A program made the position numbers and the translations under genes. A DNA stretch of 64,000 nt from contig CAWFRO010000011.1 of NCBI GenBank assembly GCA_963818225.1, positions 1,178,001 to 1,242,000 on the forward strand, written 5' to 3'. The stretch is from Palsa-504 sp963818225 (GTDB lineage Bacteria > Actinomycetota > Actinomycetes > Streptosporangiales > Streptosporangiaceae). This document shows, piece after piece, positions 9,207 to 17,449 of this stretch (the first letter of the stretch is position 1; the number at the start of each line of letters is the position of its first letter). Under the pieces are notes generated by a model, which worked only from the letters and a program-made list of their open reading frames with translations, was not told the origin of the DNA and ran no database searches.

Positions 9207-10658
9207 ATGACCACGACCGCTGAAGACACCGCCCAGAGTGGCGAGGCCGCCGCGGGCACCGGCCGGGTCGCGCGGGTCACCGGGCCCGTCGTGGACGTGG
9301 AGTTCCCGGCGGAGGAGATGCCGGAGATCTACTTCGCGCTCAAGGTGGACGTGACCTACGGCGGCGAGACGCGGACGCTGACCCTGGAGGTCGAGCAGCA
9401 CATCGGCGACGACATCGTGCGGGCCATCGCCATGCAGCCCACCGACGGGCTGGTGCGCGGGGCCGAGGTGATCAACACCGGGGCGCCGATCTCAGTGCCG
9501 GTGGGCGACGTGACCAAGGGGCACGTGTTCAACGTCCTCGGCGAGACGCTCGACGTTCCCACCTCGTCGCTGAATATCACCGAACGCTGGTCGATCCACC
9601 GTGACCCGCCCGCCCTCGACCAGCTCGAGCCGGAGACGGAGATGTTCACCACCGGCATCAAGGTCATCGACCTGCTCACCCCGTACGTGCTGGGCGGGAA
9701 GATCGGGCTGTTCGGCGGGGCCGGCGTGGGCAAGACGGTGCTGATCCAGGAGATGATCCGCCGGGTGGCCAGGAACTTCGGCGGCGTCTCGGTGTTCGCC
9801 GGGGTGGGGGAGCGGACCCGCGAGGGCAACGACCTGTTCCTGGAGATGACCGAGTCCGGCGTCATCTCCGACACGGCCCTGGTGTTCGGCCAGATGGACG
9901 AGCCGCCCGGCGTCCGGATGCGGGTCGGCCTGTCCGCGCTGACCATGGCCGAGTACTTCCGTGACGTGCAGAACCAGGACGTGCTGCTGTTCATCGACAA
10001 CATCTTCCGCTTCACCCAGGCCGGGTCCGAGGTCTCCACGCTGCTCGGCCGGATGCCGTCGGCGGTGGGTTACCAGCCGACGCTGGCCGACGAGATGGGC
10101 GAGCTGCAGGAACGCATCACCAGCACCCGCGGCCACTCGATCACCTCCATGCAGGCGATCTACGTGCCCGCGGACGACATCACCGACCCGGCGCCGCACA
10201 CGGTGTTCGCGCACCTGGACGCGACGACCACGCTGTCCCGGGCCATCACCGAGCGGGGCATCTACCCGGCGGTGGACCCGCTCGACTCGACCTCCCGGAT
10301 CCTGGACGCCAGGTACATCGGGCAGGAGCACTACGACGTGGCCCGCGAGGTGCAGCGGATCCTGCAGCGGTACCGCGAGCTCCAGGACATCATCGCCATC
10401 CTCGGCGTCGACGAGCTCGGCGAGGAAGACAAGATCGTCGTGCAGCGGGCCCGGCGCATCGAGCGGTTCCTGTCCCAGCCCATGTTCGTGGCCGAGCAGT
10501 TCACCGGGCAGCCGGGCGTCTTCACGCCGCTGGACGAGACGATCTCCTCGTTCAAGGCCGTCACCGAGGGACAGTTCGACAACCTGCCCGAGCAGGCGTT
10601 CTACATGGTCGGCGGGATCGAGGACGTGGAGCGCAAGGCCAGGGAGTTGGAGCGGTGA
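9207..10658 (+). CDS. atpD: F0F1 ATP synthase subunit beta
   Basis: Beta carries the catalytic sites of F1. The Walker A motif GGAGVGKT is at about residues 170-177, the catalytic Glu region GERTREGNDL follows, and Walker B is in DVLLFIDNIFRFTQAGSEVS. The DELSEED-like element reads DELGEED here. Length is 483 residues. The final four bases overlap the GTG of atpC. Confidence 0.97.
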   Translation: MTTTAEDTAQSGEAAAGTGRVARVTGPVVDVEFPAEEMPEIYFALKVDVTYGGETRTLTLEVEQHIGDDIVRAIAMQPTDGLVRGAEVINTGAPISVPVGDVTKGHVFNVLGETLDVPTSSLNITERWSIHRDPPALDQLEPETEMFTTGIKVIDLLTPYVLGGKIGLFGGAGVGKTVLIQEMIRRVARNFGGVSVFAGVGERTREGNDLFLEMTESGVISDTALVFGQMDEPPGVRMRVGLSALTMAEYFRDVQNQDVLLFIDNIFRFTQAGSEVSTLLGRMPSAVGYQPTLADEMGELQERITSTRGHSITSMQAIYVPADDITDPAPHTVFAHLDATTTLSRAITERGIYPAVDPLDSTSRILDARYIGQEHYDVAREVQRILQRYRELQDIIAILGVDELGEEDKIVVQRARRIERFLSQPMFVAEQFTGQPGVFTPLDETISSFKAVTEGQFDNLPEQAFYMVGGIEDVERKARELER

Positions 10659-11050
10659 CGCTGCAGGTATCGCTGGTCGTGCCGGATCGCGAGCTGTGGT
10701 CCGGTACGGCCTCGATCGTGATCGCCAAGACCACCGAGGGTGACATCGGCGTCCTGACCGGGCACTCGCCGGTGTTCGGCGTCCTGGCCGAAGGCAGCCT
10801 GGTCGAGATCCGCTCCGGGGACGGCGCCGAGGAGACCACGGTGCGCGCGGCCGTCAGCGGCGGCTTCCTGTCCGTGGCCGACGACCGGGTGGCGATCCTG
10901 GCCGCCCAGGCTCAGCTGTCGGCCGAAGTCGACACGGAGGCGGCGCGCCACGAGCTCGACAGCGCGCTCGCCGAGGCAGGCGGGGGCCCGGAGGAACCGG
11001 CCGACGCCAAGTACGCCAGGGCACGGCTGCGGGCCGCCGGCCAGGCCTGA
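10655..11050 (+). CDS. atpC: F0F1 ATP synthase subunit epsilon
   Basis: Epsilon binds gamma and the c-ring and can restrain ATP hydrolysis. The N-terminal beta-sandwich is recognisable from LQVSLVVPDRELWSGTASIV and GDIGVLTGHSPVFGVLAEGS. The C-terminal helical part is Ala/Glu-rich and of ordinary actinobacterial length (131 residues in total). The GTG start overlaps the atpD stop by four bases. Confidence 0.95.
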   Translation: MTLQVSLVVPDRELWSGTASIVIAKTTEGDIGVLTGHSPVFGVLAEGSLVEIRSGDGAEETTVRAAVSGGFLSVADDRVAILAAQAQLSAEVDTEAARHELDSALAEAGGGPEEPADAKYARARLRAAGQA

Positions 11051-11062
11051 CGGGCCAGGAGG

Positions 11063-11506
11063 TTGGCCGAAGCGCTGGCGCTCGACGCGGCCTGGCTCTT
11101 CGGCGCCTTCCTGATCCTGCTCGTCCTGATCGCCTCGGGCATCGCCGCCCGCCGCTTCCTGCTCGAGCGCCGTGGCGTGACCGTCGAGTGCGGCCTGCGC
11201 CAGCGGGGCCGGTCGTGGCGCCTGGGCCTCGCCTCCTACCAGGGCGATGACTTCTGCTGGTACCGCGTGTTCGGCTTTTCGATGCGTCCGGAGCGTGCCT
11301 TCTCCCGCCGTGACCTGGCCGTGGTGGCGCGCCGCCCGGCCACCGCGGCCGAGGTGAGCATCCTCGGGCCGGGCCGGATCGTGGCCGAATGCCAGGTCAG
11401 CGGGAGCAGCCCGGTTGACCTGGCCTTGGCCGAGCCGGCCCTCACCGGCCTGCTCTCCTGGCTGGAGGCCGCGCCGCCCGGCTCCCATCTCGACGCCCGC
11501 CGGTAA
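11063..11506 (+). CDS. DUF2550-family membrane-anchored protein
   Basis: One N-terminal membrane helix (WLFGAFLILLVLIASGIAARRF) is followed by a basic cytoplasmic domain. The pattern RGVTVECGLRQ...GLASYQGDDFCWYRVFGFSMRPERAFSR is characteristic of DUF2550 proteins, which follow atpC in most actinobacteria and have no established function. The likely start is TTG 11063; AGGAGG lies immediately before it with almost no spacing, so initiation a few codons further in is possible. The stop codon is part of a 20-base tandem duplication. Confidence 0.8.
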   Translation: MAEALALDAAWLFGAFLILLVLIASGIAARRFLLERRGVTVECGLRQRGRSWRLGLASYQGDDFCWYRVFGFSMRPERAFSRRDLAVVARRPATAAEVSILGPGRIVAECQVSGSSPVDLALAEPALTGLLSWLEAAPPGSHLDARR

Positions 11507-11530
11507 GCCTCGACGCCCGCCGGTAAGCCT
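11491..11530. repeat. 20-base tandem duplication at the end of the DUF2550 gene
   Basis: The 20-mer CGACGCCCGCCGGTAAGCCT occurs twice in direct succession. The first copy contains the last codons and TAA stop of the DUF2550 gene; the second copy is untranslated. It looks like a recent local slippage product with no effect on the protein. Confidence 0.9.
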
Positions 11531-11543
11531 CAGCGTCAGCCCG

Positions 11544-12143
11544 TCAGGCGCGCTCGCCGCCCGGCTTCCACAGCACGTCGCCGTGCCCGGCGTTGGCCAC
11601 CCGGGCCAGGATGAACAGCAGGTCGGACAGCCGGTTCAGGTACCGGGCCGGCAGCGGGCTGATCGCGTCGCCGTGCTCGCCCGCCGCGGCCCACGCGCTG
11701 CGCTCCGCCCGGCGTATGGCCGTCCGCGCCACGTGCAGCAGCGTCGACCCTGGGCTCCCGCCGGGCAGCAGGAAGCTGCGCAGCGTCGGCAGGTCAGCGT
11801 TGTAGGAGTCGCACTCGGCCTCCAGCCGGGTGACGTAGGCCTCGTCGATGCGCAGCGGCGGGTACGGGGGCGAGGGGGTCACCGGGGTCGCCAGGTCGGC
11901 GCCCACGTCGAACAGCTCGTTCTGCACCCGGGACAGCAGGCTCGTGATGCCGGCCGGGAGATCACCGAAGGTGATCGCCACGCCGATGGCGCAGTTGGCC
12001 TCGTCCACATCGGCGTACGCGGCCAGGCGGGAGTCGGTCTTGGCGGCACGGCTGCCGTCGCCGAGCGCGGTGGTGCCGTCGTCACCCGTGCGGGTGTAGA
12101 TGCGGGACAGCACGACCGGGTTCTCGCTGCGATCACGCGACAT
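11544..12143 (-). CDS. cob(I)yrinic acid a,c-diamide adenosyltransferase (PduO type)
   Basis: The enzyme transfers the adenosyl group of ATP to cob(I)alamin to give adenosylcobalamin. The ATP-binding N-terminus YTRTGDDGTTALGDGSR and the later RTAIRRAERSAWA and YLNRLSDLLFILAR segments are the PduO-type signature. At 199 residues it is of normal length. It converges with the DUF2550 gene; this neighbourhood next to the atp operon is common in actinomycetes. Confidence 0.92.
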   Translation of the reverse strand: MSRDRSENPVVLSRIYTRTGDDGTTALGDGSRAAKTDSRLAAYADVDEANCAIGVAITFGDLPAGITSLLSRVQNELFDVGADLATPVTPSPPYPPLRIDEAYVTRLEAECDSYNADLPTLRSFLLPGGSPGSTLLHVARTAIRRAERSAWAAAGEHGDAISPLPARYLNRLSDLLFILARVANAGHGDVLWKPGGERA

Positions 12144-12494
12144 CCCCCTACCCTAAGGGACCTCGGCTGCGATTCCGCAATCAAAAAGTGACCGTCCCCT
12201 GACGCGGCGGTTCACCACGGTGTGATTTCTTATGACTACGATGAGTGATCGATACGTTGGGTACCAGTGGCCCTCGACAAGCAGAAATGCCCCGCCGCTG
12301 TCACCGCCCGTGTCTGATGCCGCCGGCGCGTCCTCGCGCCGGGTGAGCATCGCCGACGTCAGGGTCCGGCGGACTCCGGGGGCCCGCCGGACCCTGACCC
12401 CGGCCAGCGCGCCCGCGTCGCGGGAACCTCCCAATGGCCCCATGTCTGGCCACGGCACGTTATTGTTCCCCTTGTCCCCGAGAAAGAGACCGCC
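12144..12494. promoter_or_regulatory. 351-base region between the adenosyltransferase and GMC genes with two strong hairpins
   Basis: No gene is seen. Promoters for both divergent genes should lie here. Two inverted repeats stand out. One at 12323-12342 has perfect 8-base arms CCGGCGCG/CGCGCCGG and a 4-base loop. One at 12358-12398 has perfect 15-base arms starting GTCAGGGTCC and an 11-base loop. Neither is followed by a T-run in either direction. They sit about 100-170 bases before the GMC start and could act as attenuator, operator or mRNA-stabilising structures. Confidence 0.6.
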
Positions 12495-14132
12495 GTGTAT
12501 GACTACATCATCGTCGGCGCCGGGAGCGCGGGCTGCGTCCTGGCGGCGCGCCTGTCCGCCGATTCCAGCGTCAGCGTCCTGCTGCTGGAAGCCGGGCCCG
12601 CCGATGACGCGAACGAGATCCAGGCTCCCGCCGCGATCAGCCGCCTGCTGCAGAGCTCGTATGACTGGAACTACACCACCGTCCCGCAGCATCGCGCGGC
12701 CGGCCGGTCCATCTACTGGCCGCGCGGCAAGGTCCTGGGCGGATCCAGCAGCATCAACGCGATGATCTACATCCGCGGTAACCGTCACGATTTCCAGACC
12801 TGGCAGGACGAGTACGGCTGCACGGGCTGGGCCTACCCGGACCTCATGCCGTATTTCCGGCGGGCTGAGGACAACTCGCGCGGGGCGTCGGCCTACCACG
12901 GCGCGGGCGGCCCGCTGGCCGTCGCTGACCCGCGGTACAAGTCGCCGGCCTGCGAGGCCTTCATCGCGGCTGCGCGCGAGCAGGGAGCGGCCGCCAACTC
13001 GGACTTCAACGGGCCGCGCCAGGACGGGGTCGGCTGGTACCAGGTCACCCAGCGCAAGGGCCGCCGCTGCTCGGCCGCCACCGCTTACCTGCACCCGGCC
13101 ATGTCCCGGCCGAACCTCACCGTGCACACCGACGCCCTGGTCACCAGGGTCCTCATCGAGGACGGCCGGGCCACCGGTGTGGCCTACCTGCGGCACGGCC
13201 AGGCCGAGACGGCCCGCGCCGCGGGCGAGGTCATTCTGTCCGCGGGCGCGGTCAACAGCCCGCAGCTGCTCATGCTGTCCGGCATCGGACCGGCCGACCA
13301 CCTGATCGAGACCGGCGTCGAGGTGATCGCCGACAGCCCGGGGGTCGGCGCGAACCTGTCCGACCATCCGATGCTCCCGGTCATCTGGTCCACGCCGCGG
13401 CTGCGCGGCCTGTGGGAGAAGAGCGGCAACGCGGGCGCGCTGCGCTGGCGGGTGACTCATCGCGGCCCGGTGGCCAGCAACGTGGCCGAGTCGGGCGGGT
13501 TCGCCCATTCCGAGCCGGGCCTGCGCGCCCCGGACCTGCAGCTGCATGTGCTCGCCGCCCCGTACGCCGACCAGGGCCTGGCCGATCCGGTACAGCGCGC
13601 GATGAGCGTGCTGGTCGGCCTGATCGACGTGAAGAGCCGGGGCCGGATCAGGCTCCGCAGCGCGGACCCCAGGCACCGGCCGGCCATCGACCCCGGCTAC
13701 CTGTCTGACGACGGGGACGCCCGGGCGCTGGTGGCCGGGCTGAAGATGGCCCGGGAGTTCGTGACGGCCAAGCCGATGGCGGCGATCTGCCGCAGTGAGA
13801 TCGTGCCCGGCGCGCACGTCCGCTCCGACGCCGAGCTCCTCGACTTCGTGCGGTCCAGCGTGGTGACCCTCTACCATCCGGTCGGCACCTGCGCGATGGG
13901 CAGCGATCACCGGCGGGGCAGTGTGCTCGACCCCGAGCTGCAGGTCCGCGGCGTCACCGGCCTGCGCGTCGTGGACGCGTCGGTGATGCCCTCCGTGCCC
14001 CGGGGCAACACCAACGCGCCGGTCATCGCGATGGCCGAGCGCGCCGCCGATCTCATCGCCGGCCGGGCCCCGCTCGCCCCGGCCGACCCCGCCGATGCCG
14101 TCGATGCCGCGACCGTCGGCCATGCGGCCTAG
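12495..14132 (+). CDS. GMC-family FAD-dependent oxidoreductase (choline dehydrogenase-like)
   Basis: These flavoenzymes oxidise alcohols to aldehydes or ketones. The FAD Rossmann motif IIVGAGSAGCVLAARL is at about residues 5-20. GMC signature 1 reads RGKVLGGSSSINAMIYIRGN, and signature 2 is GAVNSPQLLMLSGIGP. The catalytic His is in TLYHPVGTCAMG and the Asn partner in RGNTNAPVIAMAERAADLI. The start is GTG 12495 with only a weak AGAAAGAG upstream. Length (545 residues) is typical. The substrate is unknown; resemblance to choline dehydrogenase is at family level only. It is followed 12 bases later by two signalling genes and then a convergent aldehyde dehydrogenase, which suggests an alcohol-to-acid route. 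Confidence 0.9.
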   Translation: MYDYIIVGAGSAGCVLAARLSADSSVSVLLLEAGPADDANEIQAPAAISRLLQSSYDWNYTTVPQHRAAGRSIYWPRGKVLGGSSSINAMIYIRGNRHDFQTWQDEYGCTGWAYPDLMPYFRRAEDNSRGASAYHGAGGPLAVADPRYKSPACEAFIAAAREQGAAANSDFNGPRQDGVGWYQVTQRKGRRCSAATAYLHPAMSRPNLTVHTDALVTRVLIEDGRATGVAYLRHGQAETARAAGEVILSAGAVNSPQLLMLSGIGPADHLIETGVEVIADSPGVGANLSDHPMLPVIWSTPRLRGLWEKSGNAGALRWRVTHRGPVASNVAESGGFAHSEPGLRAPDLQLHVLAAPYADQGLADPVQRAMSVLVGLIDVKSRGRIRLRSADPRHRPAIDPGYLSDDGDARALVAGLKMAREFVTAKPMAAICRSEIVPGAHVRSDAELLDFVRSSVVTLYHPVGTCAMGSDHRRGSVLDPELQVRGVTGLRVVDASVMPSVPRGNTNAPVIAMAERAADLIAGRAPLAPADPADAVDAATVGHAA

Positions 14133-14144
14133 CGAGGTGGCCAG

Positions 14145-15017
14145 GTGACGATCAGCGCGGACACGCAGATCACCGATCTGACCGTGAACGATCACGCGTG
14201 CCTGACGTTCGGCGAGCCCGAGGAGCTGCTCGACCTCACCGCCGCGTTCATCAGGGACGGGCTGGCCGGCGGCCTGAAGGTGGTGTGGCTCAGCGAGACC
14301 CCGCCGGACCGGGCCGCGGCCGAGCTGGCCCTGCGCGGCATCGCGGTGGAGTCGGCGCTGGCCTCCGGGCAGATGGCCGCGGCGGCCTGCGAGGGCCGGC
14401 TGCTGGCCGGGCAGGTGTTCAGCGCCGGCCAGGCGATCAGCTGGCTGACCCAGGAGATGGACAACTGCCGGGAACAGGGCTTCCCGGGCCTGCGGCTGGC
14501 GCTGGACATGAGCTGGGCGCTGCGCCCGGTCAGCGGGGTCGAGCAGCTGCCGCAGTTCGAGGAGAAGGTCGCGGGCGCGCTGACCGGCACCGCGGTGTCG
14601 GTCCTGTGCCAGTACGACCGGGAGCGGTTCGACCCGGTCACGCTGGCCTCGGTCGGCGCCTTCCACACCCGCTCGGTGGCGGCCGCCACGTACCACGCCA
14701 GCGTGATGCTCCGGATCTGCCGCCAGTACGCGCCGGCCGGGATCCGCCTGGCCGGGGAGCTGGACTATCAGGCCGCCGACGCCCTGGCCCTCGCGCTGAC
14801 CGAGGCGATACGGCTCGACGGCGACGTGACCGTCAACATGGTCCCGCTGGCCTTCATCGACGTCACGTGCAGCCGGATGATCCTGGACGCTGCGCGCGGC
14901 CTGCCCGCGCCCCGGCGGATGATCCTGCGGTGCCGTCCCGGCCTCGCCGCCCGGTTCGCCCTGTTGGGCGCGGGCGGCATCCCCGGCGTTAGCCTGGTGA
15001 CCATCGATGACCGGTGA
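14145..15017 (+). CDS. MEDS-domain sensor fused to a STAS domain
   Basis: The N-terminal two thirds (about residues 10-190) match the MEDS (DcmR-type sensory) fold: NDHACLTFGEPEELLDLTAAFIRDGL, then LKVVWLSET, and the CQYDRERFDPVTLASVGAFHT block. Such domains sense small organic molecules in methylotrophs and methanogens. The C-terminal about 90 residues look like a STAS domain (GIRLAGELDYQAADALALAL...TVNMVPLAFIDVTCSRMIL), the fold of anti-sigma-factor antagonists. The usual phosphorylatable Ser of STAS is in DVTCSRM, but its identity is uncertain. It starts 12 bases after the GMC gene and overlaps the next gene by 11 bases, so all three are probably one operon. Confidence 0.78.
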   Translation: MTISADTQITDLTVNDHACLTFGEPEELLDLTAAFIRDGLAGGLKVVWLSETPPDRAAAELALRGIAVESALASGQMAAAACEGRLLAGQVFSAGQAISWLTQEMDNCREQGFPGLRLALDMSWALRPVSGVEQLPQFEEKVAGALTGTAVSVLCQYDRERFDPVTLASVGAFHTRSVAAATYHASVMLRICRQYAPAGIRLAGELDYQAADALALALTEAIRLDGDVTVNMVPLAFIDVTCSRMILDAARGLPAPRRMILRCRPGLAARFALLGAGGIPGVSLVTIDDR

Positions 15018-15876
15018 CCCTCCTCCCCGCCCGCCGGCGGGGCCCCGCCCGACGGCGCAGCCCGGACCGCTCAGCGAGTCCGCGCCGCCGGCTGCTACCG
15101 ACGCCCCGATCCTGGACCAGGTCTTCGACGCCGATTCGCTGTACGCGCTGCGCGCGGCGGTGGCGGCACATGCCGCCGACGCCGGGCTGTCGCCGGGCCG
15201 GGCCGATGACCTGGTCATTGCCGTGCACGAACTGGCCGCCAATGCCGTCCGCCACGGCGCCGGGCACGGGCGGCTGCGGGTGTGGCGAGCCGACCATGCC
15301 CTGCTGTGCGAGATCAGCGATGACGGCACGCCGCTGGCCGCTGACGCCGACCAGCGGCCGTCCGGCGAATCCGGCGAATCCGGCGAAACGCGCAATCCAG
15401 CCGCCCCGTGGCAGACCGAGCCCGGCCACGGCCTGTCACTGGTGCGCCAGGTCGCCGACCAGGCCAGCCTCATCTCGGGTCAGGACGGCACCCTGGCCAC
15501 CATCAGCTTCGCCCTCGGCCCGGCCGAAGCGCAGTTCCGCCTGGACCACCAGCACCGAGGCGGCTGCGCCGTCGTGGCCGTCACCGGGCCGCTCGACCTC
15601 AGCTCGGCCGGTCAGCTCACCGAAACGATCGACGTCCTGCTGGCCGAGACGCCGGATCTGTCGCTGGTCCTCGACCTGGCCGGGCTGGCCGGGTGGGACT
15701 CGGTCGGCCTGGCCGCCCTGATCACCGCGCAGCAGCGGATCAGCGCCAGCCCGCCCGCCCGGATGGTCCTGGCCTGCCTGCCGGAGCACCTGAGCCGTCA
15801 TCTGACCCAGGCCGGCCTGGCCGCCGGGTTCCGCCTGGCCGCCAGCGCCGCCGCCGCGGTCAGCATGCTCACTTAA
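15007..15876 (+). CDS. RsbW-like ATPase domain fused to a STAS domain
   Basis: After a Pro-rich start, residues about 35-175 form a HATPase (SpoIIAB/RsbW-type) domain. The N box is DDLVIAVHELAANAVRHGAG and a G-box is in EISDDGTP and GHGLSLVRQVADQ. This is the fold of serine kinase anti-sigma factors. The rest (about 185-289) is a STAS domain: VTGPLDLSSAGQLTETIDVLL, then LVLDLAGLAGWDSVGLAALI. A kinase and its substrate-type domain are thus fused in one protein, and the upstream protein supplies a second STAS domain. The likely job is partner switching, linked to the MEDS sensor; the sigma factor controlled is not in the window as far as I can tell. Confidence 0.8.
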   Translation: MTGDPPPRPPAGPRPTAQPGPLSESAPPAATDAPILDQVFDADSLYALRAAVAAHAADAGLSPGRADDLVIAVHELAANAVRHGAGHGRLRVWRADHALLCEISDDGTPLAADADQRPSGESGESGETRNPAAPWQTEPGHGLSLVRQVADQASLISGQDGTLATISFALGPAEAQFRLDHQHRGGCAVVAVTGPLDLSSAGQLTETIDVLLAETPDLSLVLDLAGLAGWDSVGLAALITAQQRISASPPARMVLACLPEHLSRHLTQAGLAAGFRLAASAAAAVSMLT

Positions 15877-15906
15877 ACCTTGCTCACCTGAGCCCGGGCC
15901 CGGCCC

Positions 15907-17400
15907 TCACCGGCCCCGGGGCTTGTACAGCCGTCCGTGCACCAGCGTGACCAGCGCCAGCAGCCGCCGCATGTCCCGGTCCGTCCGGCCGAACGACAGG
16001 ACGTTGAACGGCGACCGCATCCGCTGCCGGGTGATGGCTTTGGGCCGGGTGAACTCGCGCAGCCCGTCCGCGCCGTGGATCCGGCCGAACCCCGACTCGC
16101 CCACCCCGCCGAACGGCAGGGCCGGCACGGTCGCGAACCCGATCACCGAGTTCACCGACGTCATCCCGGTCCGCAAGGTCCGCGCCGCGGTCATGGCCGC
16201 CCGCCGGTCGCGGGCGAACACCGCCGACCCGAGCCCGTACCGTCCGGCGTTGGCGTACGACACCGCCTCGGCCAGGTTGGCCACCGACCGCACCGTCACC
16301 GTGGGGCCGAACGTCTCCTCGCTCACCGCCGCGGACGCCTCCGGCACGTCGGTCAGCACCACGGGCCGCACGTACGGCGGGTCGACCGACTCGGGGCCTC
16401 CCACCACCGCCCGCCCGCCCCGGGCCACCGCGTCCGCCACATGCTTGCCGACGACCTCGGTCTGCGACGGCAAGGTCATCGGCCCGTACGAAGCCGCCGG
16501 GTCGGCGCCGGGCCGCAGCTCCTTCACCCGCTGGGTCAGCCGCTCCAGGAAGCTGTGGTACACCGCGTCGGCCACGTAGACCCGCTCGATGCCCACGCAG
16601 GTCTGCCCCGCGTTGGACATCGCGCCCCAGGCGGCGGCGTCGGCCGCCGCGTCCAGGTCGGCGTCCGCACTGACCAGCAGCGCGTCTTTGCCGCCGCATT
16701 CGGCCAGCACCGGGGTCAGCGTGTCGGCCGCGGCGGCCATCACCTTCCGCGCCGTGGCCGCCGACCCGGTGAAGGCGATCTTGTCCACCCCGCTGCGGGC
16801 CAGCGCCTCGCCGGTCGACCCCGGCCCGGTGACCAGCTGCAGCACCGGCCGCGGCTCGCCGAACACGGCCAGTGACTCGCCGAACGACCTCACCAGCCAC
16901 GCCCCGGTCGCCGGTGTCAGCTCCGACGGCTTGAACACCACCGCGTTGCCCGCCGCCAGCGCGTACGCGATCGAGCCCATCGGGGTGAACACCGGGTAGT
17001 TCCACGGCCCGATCACGCCGATCACGCCGAGCGGCTGGTACTCGACCGTGGCCGCCAGGTGCAGCGCCAGCAGCCCGCTGCGCACCCGGCGCGGGCGCAG
17101 CACCCGGCGGGCGTGCCGCGCGGCCCAGTCGACGTGCAGCACGGCCGTGATGATCTCGAGCCGGGCGTCGTCCAGCGGCTTGCCGGTTTCCTCGTGCATC
17201 AGCTGGGCGAGCCGCTCCATGTACCTGACCAGGTACGATTTCCAGGCCAGCAGCCGGATGCGGCGCCCGGACCAGCCGAGCCCGGCCCACCAGCTGGCCG
17301 CGTCCCGCGCGGCGGCGACGGCTGCGCCGACCTCGCGACGCCCGTCCACCGGGAAGGTGGCCAGGACCTCACCTGTGGCGGGATTGACTGTCTCGAGCAT
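15907..17400 (-). CDS. NAD(P)-dependent aldehyde dehydrogenase family protein
   Basis: Aldehyde dehydrogenases oxidise aldehydes to acids. The catalytic Cys is in SNAGQTCVGIERVYV and the general-base Glu in VLAECGGKDALLV. The cofactor-binding elements PWNYPVF and FTGSAATARKVM are present. I chose ATG 17400 (MLETVNPATGEVLATFPVDG), giving 497 residues; the frame stays open upstream but adds a basic non-homologous leader. A C-terminal extension (FNVLSFGRTDRDMRRLLALV...) is typical of an actinobacterial subgroup. It converges with the sensor pair downstream of the GMC oxidoreductase, so it may process that enzyme's aldehyde product; the substrate is not readable from sequence. Confidence 0.9.
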   Translation of the reverse strand: MLETVNPATGEVLATFPVDGRREVGAAVAAARDAASWWAGLGWSGRRIRLLAWKSYLVRYMERLAQLMHEETGKPLDDARLEIITAVLHVDWAARHARRVLRPRRVRSGLLALHLAATVEYQPLGVIGVIGPWNYPVFTPMGSIAYALAAGNAVVFKPSELTPATGAWLVRSFGESLAVFGEPRPVLQLVTGPGSTGEALARSGVDKIAFTGSAATARKVMAAAADTLTPVLAECGGKDALLVSADADLDAAADAAAWGAMSNAGQTCVGIERVYVADAVYHSFLERLTQRVKELRPGADPAASYGPMTLPSQTEVVGKHVADAVARGGRAVVGGPESVDPPYVRPVVLTDVPEASAAVSEETFGPTVTVRSVANLAEAVSYANAGRYGLGSAVFARDRRAAMTAARTLRTGMTSVNSVIGFATVPALPFGGVGESGFGRIHGADGLREFTRPKAITRQRMRSPFNVLSFGRTDRDMRRLLALVTLVHGRLYKPRGR

Positions 17401-17449
17401 CGTTGCCAGTAAAGCACCGAAGCTACGCTTGCCGTGAGAGGGGGCCCGC

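Noticed and set aside
12153..15473. A 1106-codon open frame antisense to the GMC and signalling genes
   Set aside because: Low-complexity Arg/Gly/His-rich translation with no domain; it exists only because the real genes avoid certain codons at third positions.
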